Notes: generated by a model not told the origin, from the letters alone. Counted from the stretch's first letter, positions 44,365 through 52,943 are shown. The stretch is DNA of 64,000 nt from CAZHUM01 sp046484045 (GCA_046484045.1 JAWOBZ010000080.1:1-64000); one strand, 5' to 3'. Made by a program: numbers and translations.

Positions 44365-44439
44365 GCCACTATAGCTTAGCTCGGCTAAAGCGATGGTTTC
44401 GTAAACCATAGACCGTGGGTTCAAATCCCACTAGTGGCT
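44365..44439 (+). tRNA. tRNA-Thr (CGT)
   Basis: Acceptor GCCACTA pairs with TAGTGGC, the anticodon stem ATGGT/ACCAT encloses TTCGTAA (anticodon CGT, codon ACG), and the T arm GTGGG-TTCAAAT-CCCAC is perfect. Discriminator T, typical of archaeal tRNA-Thr. No intron and no encoded CCA. Confidence 0.95.
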
Positions 44440-44455
44440 TCCTCATTACTTTACA

Positions 44456-44513
44456 AGACCGTGGGTTCACGAGCAAGAACACATTCTTGCGAGCTGTTGG
44501 AAGCTCTGCTTCC
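44456..44513 (+). repeat. tRNA-Thr fragment copy plus two hairpins
   Basis: AGACCGTGGGTTCA at 44456-44469 is an exact 14-nt copy of tRNA-Thr positions 44410-44423 (variable loop and start of the T arm). It is followed by hairpins 44473-44490 (GCAAGAA, loop CACA, TTCTTGC) and 44499-44513 (GGAAGC, loop TCT, GCTTCC). Confidence 0.7.
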
Positions 44514-44533
44514 TATCCTCCACCCAATCAATT

Positions 44534-44541
44534 TTTATACT
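44534..44541 (+). promoter_or_regulatory. TATA box of the CARF/PIN unit
   Basis: TTTTATAC-type box, about 34 nt before the ATG at 44572. Predicted transcript start near 44564, with AGAGGT as Shine-Dalgarno in a very short leader. Confidence 0.5.
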
Positions 44542-44571
44542 AATTTCATACTGTAGCAAGAGGTAAGACGG

Positions 44572-45045
44572 ATGCGCAGATACATATCTCTCTCGGGAAA
44601 TTACTGGAAGACGCTCAACGGTCTTTGGGCAGTACTCAAAGAGAGCGACTTCCGCCCGGAAGAGGTCGTACTGATAACAGAGAAAAAATCGATGAATAAA
44701 GCGAAGAGGATCCAGAGGGACATGAAGATACTGATGGACAGCTACGACCTGCCGGAGGAAGTTGGGATAAAAAAAGTGGGCAACTCGGATTACAACGGAA
44801 CTTCGAAGATCGTGACTGGACTCATCAAGGATAACCTGGAAGGGGATAATAAAAACGCACTGGACCTCACCGGAGGCAGTAAATTGATGGTCGCCGCCGC
44901 TCTTTTCACTCCAGATACAGGCAAGATAGACCATATATTCTTCCTGGATTTCGATGAAGATGATGGCATAGAACTTCCTTATCCCGATATACCCCACGGA
45001 TCCGTAGAACTCAAGGATCTAGTGGAAGAAAGGAGGCGGGTATAG
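44572..45045 (+). CDS. Stand-alone CARF-domain protein
   Basis: 157 residues, a single Rossmann-like CARF (CRISPR-associated Rossmann fold) domain. The first strand ends in SLSGNYWKTLNG (6-17), VVLITEKKS follows strand 2 (32-40), and the ligand-loop motif DLTGGSKLM (98-106) is the typical D-x-TGG-x-K-xM of CARF proteins. CARF domains bind cyclic oligoadenylates made by Cas10 and usually sit in the same chain as a nuclease. Here no effector domain is fused, and the next ORF (0-nt gap) encodes a PIN-like nuclease. No CRISPR array or cas gene is in the window. It may act as the sensor subunit of a two-protein effector, or as a free regulator. The family call is strong; the ligand is unknown. Confidence 0.8.
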   Translation: MRRYISLSGNYWKTLNGLWAVLKESDFRPEEVVLITEKKSMNKAKRIQRDMKILMDSYDLPEEVGIKKVGNSDYNGTSKIVTGLIKDNLEGDNKNALDLTGGSKLMVAAALFTPDTGKIDHIFFLDFDEDDGIELPYPDIPHGSVELKDLVEERRRV

Positions 45046-46119
45046 ATGGAGGAAGTCTTCACTAAAAGAGATCTCATGATGTTCCTGAACGAAGTGAAGA
45101 GACAGGGCATCGATCACTTCACCGTGGTAGAGCCTTACTTCAAAACCAAGATGCTGGACATCGAATTGAAGGGAGGGAGATACGAGGTGACGCTATCAGG
45201 TAAAAGCGATTTCGGACCCTATCCGTCCAAGGACAAGTACTGGGACGTAAGCGATGTGCCTGATTTCTACAGCTACAAGGACTGCTTGATCTCGTCCGGT
45301 CTGGTCAAATTCGATAACTGGTCCAAGTTCGAAGATTGGATAGGTTACTTCTACAAGAGCGAGATCGATCCGAGCTTCGCCAGCAAGTCTATATTCCTCT
45401 CCATCGATACGAACATGGCATACTATCGGCTTATTTCTAGAAGATTTCCCATCGAGAACAACGGATACAACATACAGGCATCGGACTTCGATTACCTGCT
45501 GAGCTCGATCGTGGAAGGGGAGATCGACCACCACATCAAGGACAAGTACAGCAACATGGACATCAAGATGATGGGGATGTACACTAAGATAGGTGATATC
45601 CGCTACAATTTCAATAACCGTGGAAAGCTGATGACCAGGAAGGCAAAATTCGCCACCCAGGAGTTGAATTACCTCAGAGGGAAGCTCAACGCGGCTAGAG
45701 TGAAAGGGAACGTATCTAAAACAGATTCGGAGAAGAACGATATCTGGATAATAGAATCCCTGGAGCAGTTCGGATGGACGAAGAACATCAACGTGGGCTT
45801 CATCTCAGCCGACAGGAACATGGGCAACCACGCCGAAAATGCCGAGATACCGTACTTCATCCTGGAGATACCGCACAACATACCCAGGAAGAACGTGGTG
45901 AACGAAGACGTCATCAAGAATTTACTGCACGACCTAGCACTCATATTCGGCGCGGTAAAACTACCCGAGTTGGAAACCACGATGTTCGGCGTGTGGGGGG
46001 GTAAAACGGACTTCGATTACCGCAACGAGAGCGTCAAAGCGTGGGTGAATCCTAATTCATCCCTGGAAAAAGGTTTGAAAAAGGATGTGAAGATACTTAG
46101 ATCTCTGAAAGGACCCTGA
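45046..46119 (+). CDS. PIN-like nuclease domain protein partnered with CARF
   Basis: 357 residues. The N-terminal part (1-110) is of no recognised family. From about 114 a PIN-like fold appears: SIFLSIDTNMAYYRL with D121, an acidic SSIVEGEI (E157/E159), NDIWIIESL with D232, and FISADRNMGNHAENAEIP with D256 and N261. These four acidic positions match the metal site of PIN ribonucleases. A C-terminal helical extension follows (about 285-357). It begins at the base after the CARF stop, so the two are almost certainly co-translated. It probably cuts RNA (or DNA) when the CARF partner binds its signal. The 3' end is 12 bp from the stop of the convergent polymerase gene. Confidence 0.7.
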   Translation: MEEVFTKRDLMMFLNEVKRQGIDHFTVVEPYFKTKMLDIELKGGRYEVTLSGKSDFGPYPSKDKYWDVSDVPDFYSYKDCLISSGLVKFDNWSKFEDWIGYFYKSEIDPSFASKSIFLSIDTNMAYYRLISRRFPIENNGYNIQASDFDYLLSSIVEGEIDHHIKDKYSNMDIKMMGMYTKIGDIRYNFNNRGKLMTRKAKFATQELNYLRGKLNAARVKGNVSKTDSEKNDIWIIESLEQFGWTKNINVGFISADRNMGNHAENAEIPYFILEIPHNIPRKNVVNEDVIKNLLHDLALIFGAVKLPELETTMFGVWGGKTDFDYRNESVKAWVNPNSSLEKGLKKDVKILRSLKGP

Positions 46120-46131
46120 TGATCCGACGCC

Positions 46132-48276
46132 CTAGGGTTTTTTTATTTCGTAACGCAATTTACTCTCTAGATAACCGAAGGGTGCCAGTATCTCTCCGCC
46201 GACTCTATACAGATATCTTTCGTAGTAAGAGGTATCGTAATATTCATCGTGATAGCCCACTATAGACACCTTGTTTTTGTAGTTCTTACTTTTGGCATCC
46301 GTCACCACGTATCGGATCACCTGCCCGGGATGCACTCGGATACCGTGTTCTTTGTACTGGAGCAGTGCCGCCTTGGTCTCTGTCATGTGCTCGTACTCCT
46401 CCGCACCCTTGGACGTTATCTTGGTGAAGTGCAGTTCTCCCATGTCGGCTTTCCCAGAGCGTATCTCTCTTGCGTATCTTCTTACTACGTCTAGATATCC
46501 ATGGATGCCGTCGAATAGTTCTTTTCTGCTCGTGCAGTCCGACATCTGGCGCAGTATCTCTTTCTGACAGTTCTTGAACAGCGTCGGTGTGTCCCTTCTC
46601 CTTGCGTGGATACCTTTGAACTCGAGTTTACCGTCCAGCAGTCCGAAATATCGATTCGGCACACCTATCTTCGGATCTCCTTTACTGCCCAGGAACACCA
46701 CCCATGAGTACTTGCCCTCCTTCTCCAGTACTACCTTGGTTTTCTCCTCGACTATGGATAACAACTCTTCCACTCGTTCCTCACCGCCCTTCAACCAAAG
46801 AGAGTCCACGATGCCGTGAACAACTTCGTAGCCCATATCCTGGGCCGTATCGGCGGCTTCCAGCAGTATATCCCTGCCGTAGGCGGTAATACTCTCGTGA
46901 ACCTCGATGTTGCTGAAACGTGCTTTCTTGTACCCTGTGTAACCGAAGCAGGTAACCAGCAGCCATTTGAGCACCTTGGCTCTGTCTTTGAAGACTTCGT
47001 TATCAGGCGTGGACTTGTAGAGCTGTCTTCTTTCAACAACCGGCCCTACGACCTTCGGAATAAGTCCTCTCCTTTTATTGCAGACCTTGTACCCCAGCTC
47101 AGGGACTACGTGATGATCACCGCAGGTGCACCCCAGAGTCTCTGGCGAGAGGTTGTACTTGTCGATGATAGAGGGATACATGCTGGCGAAGTCCAGCTTG
47201 ATCAGGTCTTCGTGAACGCCGATTATCGGAGAGTAGATGTGCCCGCCTCTGTCTGAGAGTATCAGCTGTCTCATTGTCTTGAAGCGCTCGGTGATGTTCT
47301 TCTTCCACGGTATCAGGTATCCGTCTTTCATCGCCTGGGCGATCTCCATCGCATCGATGGCACTACCCGGACTTCGGCGGGAGAGCCTCTGCAGGGGGAT
47401 CTTTGACAACCTGGCGATCTCTATGAGGCCGTCGATGCCTCCTTCGCGGTACATGAAAGAGCTTTGTTCGTCTATGTGTATGCGGCCCTTGAGTGTGTAT
47501 GTAGGCGGTTTGTAGAGCACCCTGCCATAGGAAACGTAAGATGAACCCTGCCTGGGGGAGTGCATCGAACGCTCTCGTCCAAGGCATAAGGACACCTCGT
47601 GAAGTTCACTCCGATAAGCAAGATAAGGTATCAAAAACGTGTCTCCGCCGGAGGTGATGACTATATCTGGATCTATGTTTTTGATACCGTCGTTCAGGTC
47701 TTTCAGTATACTCTCTTCGTCACCGCGTATATCCATATCATCCAGTGCTGCTGATCGGAGTGGATCGTCCATCCTAGGTAAACCATCAGATTCCGTTTCT
47801 ACATCCAATCTCACCGTGCGTAGAGGTGGTTTAGAGTAACGTATATTATCGCTATCCTCCAGCTCCCGCCATCCGTGGTTCTTCTCGACCAGTGAAAAAG
47901 TGCTGATGTCGTTCTCTATGAGATATCTCTGGCCCAGCGGTATGTCGACGTTGTAGAAAAGGTATTTCTGGTAGCCGTTGAAGAAATCCAAAGCATCCGC
48001 GTTCTTTCTGGGATCGAAAACTCTACCGGGTGAAACACGCAGAACATCCCTTTCTTTTCTATCGTGGATATCCGTTATCCTCTTCTCCGAACAGGTCTCG
48101 AAACCCATCTTCTCGTAGTGCATTTCGGCTTCACGGTGATCTCCGTCTTTAGCTCTCAAGAAAAAGACCGGGTCGTAATCGACCAAGACCTTGTGGCAGT
48201 CCTTCTTAGTCCGGATCCAGAGGACCATCTTCCCCTTTTTCAAGTCGGGGTAGATGTCCAATATCCATCCCTTCAT
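46132..48276 (-). CDS. Family-B DNA polymerase paralogue (PolB2-like) with altered motifs
   Basis: 714 residues. N-terminus MKGWILDIYPD and Pol motif A DFASMYPSII (D362) are clear. Motif B, normally K-x3-NSxYG, reads LLVTCFGYTG. Motif C, normally YGDTDS, reads HGIVDS, keeping only the second Asp (D491). The exonuclease ExoI motif is kept (LDVETE, D158/E160), but ExoII has GGDTFLIPY where FD would be expected. Cysteines 383, 385 and 399 with H388/H389 may bind zinc. This matches the group of archaeal PolB2-type paralogues thought to be impaired or translesion-type, not the replicative enzyme. Last gene of a three-gene unit, overlapping the preceding ORF by 71 nt. Confidence 0.85.
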   Translation of the reverse strand: MKGWILDIYPDLKKGKMVLWIRTKKDCHKVLVDYDPVFFLRAKDGDHREAEMHYEKMGFETCSEKRITDIHDRKERDVLRVSPGRVFDPRKNADALDFFNGYQKYLFYNVDIPLGQRYLIENDISTFSLVEKNHGWRELEDSDNIRYSKPPLRTVRLDVETESDGLPRMDDPLRSAALDDMDIRGDEESILKDLNDGIKNIDPDIVITSGGDTFLIPYLAYRSELHEVSLCLGRERSMHSPRQGSSYVSYGRVLYKPPTYTLKGRIHIDEQSSFMYREGGIDGLIEIARLSKIPLQRLSRRSPGSAIDAMEIAQAMKDGYLIPWKKNITERFKTMRQLILSDRGGHIYSPIIGVHEDLIKLDFASMYPSIIDKYNLSPETLGCTCGDHHVVPELGYKVCNKRRGLIPKVVGPVVERRQLYKSTPDNEVFKDRAKVLKWLLVTCFGYTGYKKARFSNIEVHESITAYGRDILLEAADTAQDMGYEVVHGIVDSLWLKGGEERVEELLSIVEEKTKVVLEKEGKYSWVVFLGSKGDPKIGVPNRYFGLLDGKLEFKGIHARRRDTPTLFKNCQKEILRQMSDCTSRKELFDGIHGYLDVVRRYAREIRSGKADMGELHFTKITSKGAEEYEHMTETKAALLQYKEHGIRVHPGQVIRYVVTDAKSKNYKNKVSIVGYHDEYYDTSYYERYLYRVGGEILAPFGYLESKLRYEIKKP

Positions 48277-48526
48277 CTTTTAGCCTCCTTTCCAACCTGT
48301 CCAGGACGAGTTCGTGCTCAAGTAGTATGGAGATGAAAACCGATTCCATGGGATCGCTGTTGGCCTGGTACTGAGCGGCGGAGGCGTGCCTCTTCGCTTT
48401 TGTCATGAGCTCGTCGAATCTCTCACGCTCTTCCTTCCTGAGTGCTCGCCTGAACTTGCTCCATTCCGCTATTATGCTGTCCAGCTCCTGGCGGAACGTG
48501 GGAACGCTCTTACCCACCGCTCTCAC
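48206..48526 (-). CDS. Small helical protein of the polB/RadA-like unit
   Basis: 106 residues, predicted nearly all helical with high charge (ELDSIIAEWSKFRRALRKEE, then KRHASAAQYQANSDPMES, then a Leu-rich helix). No recognised domain. The gene overlaps the upstream RadA-like ORF by 17 nt and the downstream polymerase by 71 nt, so all three should be translated from one mRNA. From the association it may be an accessory subunit of the polymerase, but nothing in the sequence proves this. Confidence 0.8.
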   Translation of the reverse strand: MRAVGKSVPTFRQELDSIIAEWSKFRRALRKEERERFDELMTKAKRHASAAQYQANSDPMESVFISILLEHELVLDRLERRLKDEGMDIGHLPRLEKGEDGPLDPD

Positions 48527-48995
48527 CCCCGTGATCTAAGAACAGTTCCGGCTTCTTATCTGCGACCACGCAGTAGAGCGAGAATTCGTCCACCGTACGC
48601 TTCAGCTCTTTGACCCCTGCAGAGCACAGCCAGATACCCTCGTCTTCGTTCATGTCGTCGTCTTGGAAGCGAGATGAGAAATCTATCAGGCCCAGGAACG
48701 ATATGTCACCGCTGGTCTCCACTATCTTCCTCACGTCCTTAACCATGTTCTCTAGCTGGTAAGCGGTGAAGCCTCTGCCTACTATGGTCCTTTTGAGCAC
48801 GTTGTTCTGGTCGTAACCGTACTTTTTGCAGATCCTGACCATCCAGTACGGATCTATCCTGGCGCTGCCGTCGATGACCAGGGCTCTGCCTCCGTTCTCT
48901 CCTATGCAGCGTACCGCTAGAGCGGTGACTATCTGATGCTTCGTGGTCCGGAAGGCGCGTATCTCCCCTCTGTGCAAAGGATACTCCGCACTCAT
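48510..48995 (-). CDS. RadA/RecA-fold paralogue without Walker A
   Basis: 161 residues, far shorter than RadA (about 320). ALVIDGSARIDPYWMVRICKKYG and VLKRTIVGRGFTAYQLENMV correspond to RadA strand/helix segments around IDTEGRFRPERI and the later ARAYTADHQ region. The P-loop is lost: where GPxxSGKT should be there is FRTTKHQI (about 14-24). ATP hydrolysis is therefore unlikely. It probably binds a partner or DNA as a structural RecA fold. A TATA-like CTTATACTTT about 26 nt upstream (near 49021) points to a leaderless transcript for the three-gene unit. Confidence 0.75.
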   Translation of the reverse strand: MSAEYPLHRGEIRAFRTTKHQIVTALAVRCIGENGGRALVIDGSARIDPYWMVRICKKYGYDQNNVLKRTIVGRGFTAYQLENMVKDVRKIVETSGDISFLGLIDFSSRFQDDDMNEDEGIWLCSAGVKELKRTVDEFSLYCVVADKKPELFLDHGGESGG

Positions 48996-49067
48996 GTAAT
49001 ATCATAATTTAGCACTAAAGTATAAGAAAAGTATAGGTGGGGGGTGAAGTGAAAGTGATCCACTTTT

Positions 49068-49634
49068 TCAAGGTGTTATAACTGTTCCGTTTATGCTTTT
49101 TGAGGATCCACTAGTAGGGCACGTTTCGTATGGCCGCCTGAGTACTTGGTCGGGCCGTTTTCCATCGGGAATATCTCTATTTATTTCGAATCGTGGAAAT
49201 CCCTCTAAATCCTGGCAATCTATCTTGAACGTCCATCTTACGATCTTCATAGTTTTATCCGTACCAAGAGGTATCTCAAAGGAATCGATCAAACTTTTAT
49301 TTTCGCCTGTCCGCAATTCAAAAACTATTTTGCCACCACCTTTTTGCCTCAAGGTGAAGCCGTATCCGTAGGTTCTTTTCATATCTGCTGCGAATCCATC
49401 AGTCAATCTTATCAATATTTTATTCCATCCATCTACACTATTGTTCAGAATGACGGTTACTTGCACCGTTTTCTCAATTGTATCTAGATCAATATCTCCA
49501 GTCGTTCCCACACCTATACTAGAGGCTCGTTTAATCTTAGCAGGGGTATCGCCACCGTGGACCGCCGTAGAAGTTGAAATAAGGATACAGAGTACGGCGG
49601 ACAGGGTGAAGAAGTTCAGGATGATATGTTTCAC
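49068..49634 (-). CDS. Secreted protein of unknown family
   Basis: 188 residues. The signal peptide is clear (about 1-26: basic start, hydrophobic core, STAVHGG). The rest is predicted beta-rich (VQVTVILNNSVDGWNKILIR, GYGFTLRQKGGGKIVFEL). There are only two cysteines (C139 and C171). No membrane anchor. I recognise no domain. It may be a surface or S-layer-associated protein. It is a single gene between the RadA-like/polymerase unit and cysS. Confidence 0.6.
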   Translation of the reverse strand: MKHIILNFFTLSAVLCILISTSTAVHGGDTPAKIKRASSIGVGTTGDIDLDTIEKTVQVTVILNNSVDGWNKILIRLTDGFAADMKRTYGYGFTLRQKGGGKIVFELRTGENKSLIDSFEIPLGTDKTMKIVRWTFKIDCQDLEGFPRFEINRDIPDGKRPDQVLRRPYETCPTSGSSKSINGTVITP

Positions 49635-49761
49635 GATGGCGACCCCTTTGCGTTTATACGTTAAGATGGTCGCCCGAGATTTATATCAGTTCTCAGTAAA
49701 TCAAAATCCGTTTCGTAACTCGAAATAAGTGTGTGAGAAAAACGATCTTGCCAAAAAATAA

Positions 49762-51204
49762 CTATTTCCAGTGCCAGCCAGACCCGTCTTCTTTGTCCTC
49801 GACCACGACGCCCATCTCAGCTAGTTCATCCCTGATCTCATCCGCCAATCCGTATTCCTTCTTCTCCCTCATCTTCTGTCTGATCTGCAGGAGTAATCGG
49901 ATGAACTCGTCGACTTCCACGGCTGTCTTTTCTCTACTATCCAAGCTTAAACCGAGGACTCTAGCGAGCTCTTTGAGCTTGTCCACCGCTTCTTCTATCA
50001 ACTCTTTCTTGTTATCCAAGTTCTTGTTGATCTTCTTGGAGAAATCGATCAGCTTGCTCATGGCCAGGGGTGTGTTCATATCGTCGTCCATGGCGGCTTC
50101 GAAATCGTTTTCGATATCTCCGATGTGCTCTCCCAGCTCGTTTCCTTCTCCGCCCTCAGCGGCCTCCGCCAAGCGTATCGTGTTGTAGAACCTGTCCAGC
50201 TTCTTCTTCGCTTCCTCTAGAGAGTTGAAGCTGAAGTCCGCCTGTGAGCGGTAATGTATGCTGGCATAGTAGGCTCGGATCACTTCGCCGTCGTATTGGT
50301 CCAGCAGGTCTGAGACAGTGTAGAAGTTACCCTCGCTCTTGGACATCTTCTCTCCTTCCACGGAGATGTGCTCGCTGTGCAGCCAGAACTTTACCGGCTC
50401 TTCTTCTAGGTTATTCATGGCCATGTTCTGCGCCCTCTCGTTGGGGTGGTGCGGGAAGATGTGGTCTACGCCGCCTCCGTGTATGTCGAAGATCTCGCCC
50501 AGGTACTTGGTGCTCATCACGCTGCACTCCAGGTGCCATCCCGGGTATCCGAGGCTCCACGGGCTGGGCCATTTCATGATGTGCTCGGGTACGGCCTTTA
50601 TCCACAGAGCGAAATCCAGCGGTGATCTCTTCTCCTGCATCTCCTCCTCGCTGACCCTTCCACCCGCCCCTTTCTTCATGTCTTCGATCCTCCGCCCACC
50701 CAACTCTGGATAACCGTGATCTTCGTAGAATTTCATCACGTCGAAGTAAACGCTGCCGTTCTTCTCGTAGCCGTAGCCGTTCTCAATGATGCTCTTGATG
50801 CCTTCGATCATCTCTATCATGTGCCCCGTGGCCCTTGGTATAACGTCTGCGGGCTCCATGTTCAGGGCGTCCATCTCCCTGTAGAACCTCAGCACCTGCC
50901 TGGTCACCAGTTCCATAGGCTCCATCTGTTTCTCTTTTGCCGCTTTTTCGACTTTATCTTCTCCTTGGTCTGCGTCGTCCGTGAGGTGACCCACGTCGGT
51001 AATATTCATCACGTGGAAGACGTCGTACCCCTTCCACTTCAGGTATCTCTTCAGAACGTCCCAGACGGCATAGGTCTTCGCGTTACCTACGTGCATGTCC
51101 TCGTAGATGGTCTGGCCGCAGGTATACATCCTAACCGTATTGTCTTCCAGCGGTTCGAATTCCTCCTCTTCGTTTCCCATGGTGTTGTAAAGTTTGAGCG
51201 TCAT
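49762..51204 (-). CDS. cysS: Cysteinyl-tRNA synthetase
   Basis: 480 residues, class Ia. Zinc ligands are the Cys of YTCGQT, the Cys of HLECSVMS and the His residues of PHHPNE. HIGH motif reads HVGN, and KMSKS is intact (GEKMSKSEGN). CysRS in an archaeon excludes an absolute need for the SepRS/SepCysS route. Length is typical. Divergent from hisC-like gene. Confidence 0.95.
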   Translation of the reverse strand: MTLKLYNTMGNEEEEFEPLEDNTVRMYTCGQTIYEDMHVGNAKTYAVWDVLKRYLKWKGYDVFHVMNITDVGHLTDDADQGEDKVEKAAKEKQMEPMELVTRQVLRFYREMDALNMEPADVIPRATGHMIEMIEGIKSIIENGYGYEKNGSVYFDVMKFYEDHGYPELGGRRIEDMKKGAGGRVSEEEMQEKRSPLDFALWIKAVPEHIMKWPSPWSLGYPGWHLECSVMSTKYLGEIFDIHGGGVDHIFPHHPNERAQNMAMNNLEEEPVKFWLHSEHISVEGEKMSKSEGNFYTVSDLLDQYDGEVIRAYYASIHYRSQADFSFNSLEEAKKKLDRFYNTIRLAEAAEGGEGNELGEHIGDIENDFEAAMDDDMNTPLAMSKLIDFSKKINKNLDNKKELIEEAVDKLKELARVLGLSLDSREKTAVEVDEFIRLLLQIRQKMREKKEYGLADEIRDELAEMGVVVEDKEDGSGWHWK

Positions 51205-51292
51205 GATCGTAACGAGATTGATGGGAACGATATTTGAAAGTTGTGTATGCCCTTGTAAATATTTTAATAGTGTTCAACGATATCCCAAATAG

Positions 51293-52297
51293 ATGAGCGG
51301 AAACATCAGCTACCCGGAACCCGACCAGGCCGTTCCACTGCATCTGAACGAGAACTTGTTCTTGGACGATGAATACTATGGCGAGTTGAAAGGGGTGATG
51401 GATGTAGAATTGAGCGGCTACCCGTCCCCCACCGGTGAAGGTCTTAGAAAAAAGCTTGCCGAGTACTACGGTTTAAGGGCGTCTCAGATCGTGATCGGCA
51501 ACGGCTCCGATTCTATCCTGGATACGCTTTTCAAGATCACCATACCTACCCACGGTAAGATGGGGTATTTTACACCATCTTACGAGATGTACAAGTTCTT
51601 CGCTTCGAGGAACGGCATCCACTCCATCGAGATACCTCTAAGCTCGGACTTCGGCGTGCCCACCAACCACGATATCTTTGACGACATCGATACGCTGCTT
51701 GTCTGCTCTCCGAACAATCCTACTGGGTTATGTATCGCCGATGACGTTCTTCGCAGGATACTCGATACGGATATCACCGTGATCGTGGACGAGGCCTACG
51801 TTGAATACTCATCCCAGGATTTTATCCCCTTACTCGAAGATTACGATAACCTTATTTTGGTTAGAACATTTTCCAAGGCTTGGGGCCTGGCGGGTATAAG
51901 ACTGGGCTACAGCATCTCTTCGTCTGAGATGGCTTTGGACCTGAGCGATATGATGCTTCCGTACAACGTCAACTGCCTTTCCCTTACCGTTGCTGAGAAA
52001 GCCCTGGATATGTCGGATCTAAAAGATGAATCGATAAGAAAGACGGTCGAGGTTCGTGAATGGTTCAGAGAAGAACTCGAGATGTTGGATTTCAACACGA
52101 TCCCCTCGGAATCGAACTTTCTGCTGTGCAGACCTCCTTCGGGTATAGAACCAAATTCTCTCTTCGAGCAGCTGTTGGAAGAAGGTTTCAGGGTCAGAAT
52201 ATTTGAAAGCAGGAGATTGGTGTGCTACATGAGGATCACCATCGGTGAGAAAAAAAACATGAAGACGCTTTTAGAAGTGTTGGATGAAGTACTTTAG
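51293..52297 (+). CDS. hisC: Histidinol-phosphate aminotransferase-like PLP enzyme
   Basis: 334 residues, fold type I aminotransferase of the HisC group. LHLNENLF start, GNGSDSILD near 65, PNNPTG near 143 and PLP lysine in TFSKAWGLAGIRLGY (about 196). The compact length agrees with HisC. No other histidine-biosynthesis gene is adjacent, so an aromatic aminotransferase role is also possible. TATA-like ATATTTTAATAG about 30 nt before the ATG. Confidence 0.85.
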   Translation: MSGNISYPEPDQAVPLHLNENLFLDDEYYGELKGVMDVELSGYPSPTGEGLRKKLAEYYGLRASQIVIGNGSDSILDTLFKITIPTHGKMGYFTPSYEMYKFFASRNGIHSIEIPLSSDFGVPTNHDIFDDIDTLLVCSPNNPTGLCIADDVLRRILDTDITVIVDEAYVEYSSQDFIPLLEDYDNLILVRTFSKAWGLAGIRLGYSISSSEMALDLSDMMLPYNVNCLSLTVAEKALDMSDLKDESIRKTVEVREWFREELEMLDFNTIPSESNFLLCRPPSGIEPNSLFEQLLEEGFRVRIFESRRLVCYMRITIGEKKNMKTLLEVLDEVL

Positions 52298-52414
52298 AGG
52301 ATAAAAGAAATGATATTTTAGGTTTTAGAAAATCTTTGATCCGTTGCAGTATATCTTCTAGTATTTCAAGAATAGTAGAAAAACATATATGCCCTTCCCT
52401 TGGTAAATATCACG

Positions 52415-52936
52415 ATGGACGACATAGACCCAGACTACGAAGAAGACCTGAAGAAGGAGAAGAAGTTCAGGAAGTATAAAATATTCGGAAAACTGGCAGG
52501 TATCATCATCATGGTCGGTTTCATCATCTGGATTTACCTAACTCAACCGTCACACACTATTGTCTATTATATCATCGCAGCGGTATACATGGTGTACACC
52601 ACCTACAAACTGTTAAAGGAGATGGCACAGTACCATGCACTCATGGACGATCTACTGATAGAAGACGATCACATCGTGAAATACAACGACTCCATCAAGA
52701 GGGAGATAATGAGGATCCCTATCCAGAAGATCAAAAAGGTGTACTACAACGTCGAAGGACTTCCCAGGACGTTGTACGTCGTGTATAAAAAAGACGGTAA
52801 CCTGTTGGCCGAGAATTTCTATAAAACCAGGATCAAAGGGAAGAAGAAATTCATCGATATGATGGAGAAGAAGGGAGTTCTCATCGAAGACGAGATATCA
52901 TTCGATGCCTTGAAAGAGATGATCGAATCATCTTAG
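52415..52936 (+). CDS. Membrane protein with two TM helices and PH-like cytoplasmic domain
   Basis: 173 residues from the ATG at 52415, chosen because AACATATATG (about 52381-52391) is a TATA box at the proper distance for a leaderless start there; the TTG at 52400 is less likely. Charged N-terminus (DPDYEEDLKKEKK), two TM helices (about 26-44 and 50-68), then a soluble domain that looks like a bacterial PH (YdbT/DUF304) domain: IEDDHIVKYNDSIKREIMRIPIQKI. Function unknown. Confidence 0.7.
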   Translation: MDDIDPDYEEDLKKEKKFRKYKIFGKLAGIIIMVGFIIWIYLTQPSHTIVYYIIAAVYMVYTTYKLLKEMAQYHALMDDLLIEDDHIVKYNDSIKREIMRIPIQKIKKVYYNVEGLPRTLYVVYKKDGNLLAENFYKTRIKGKKKFIDMMEKKGVLIEDEISFDALKEMIESS

Positions 52937-52943
52937 TTAAAAA

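Noticed and set aside
44467..44997. 176-codon antisense frame over the CARF gene
   Set aside because: The + strand frame has clear CARF motifs, a TATA box, a Shine-Dalgarno and exact coupling to the next gene.
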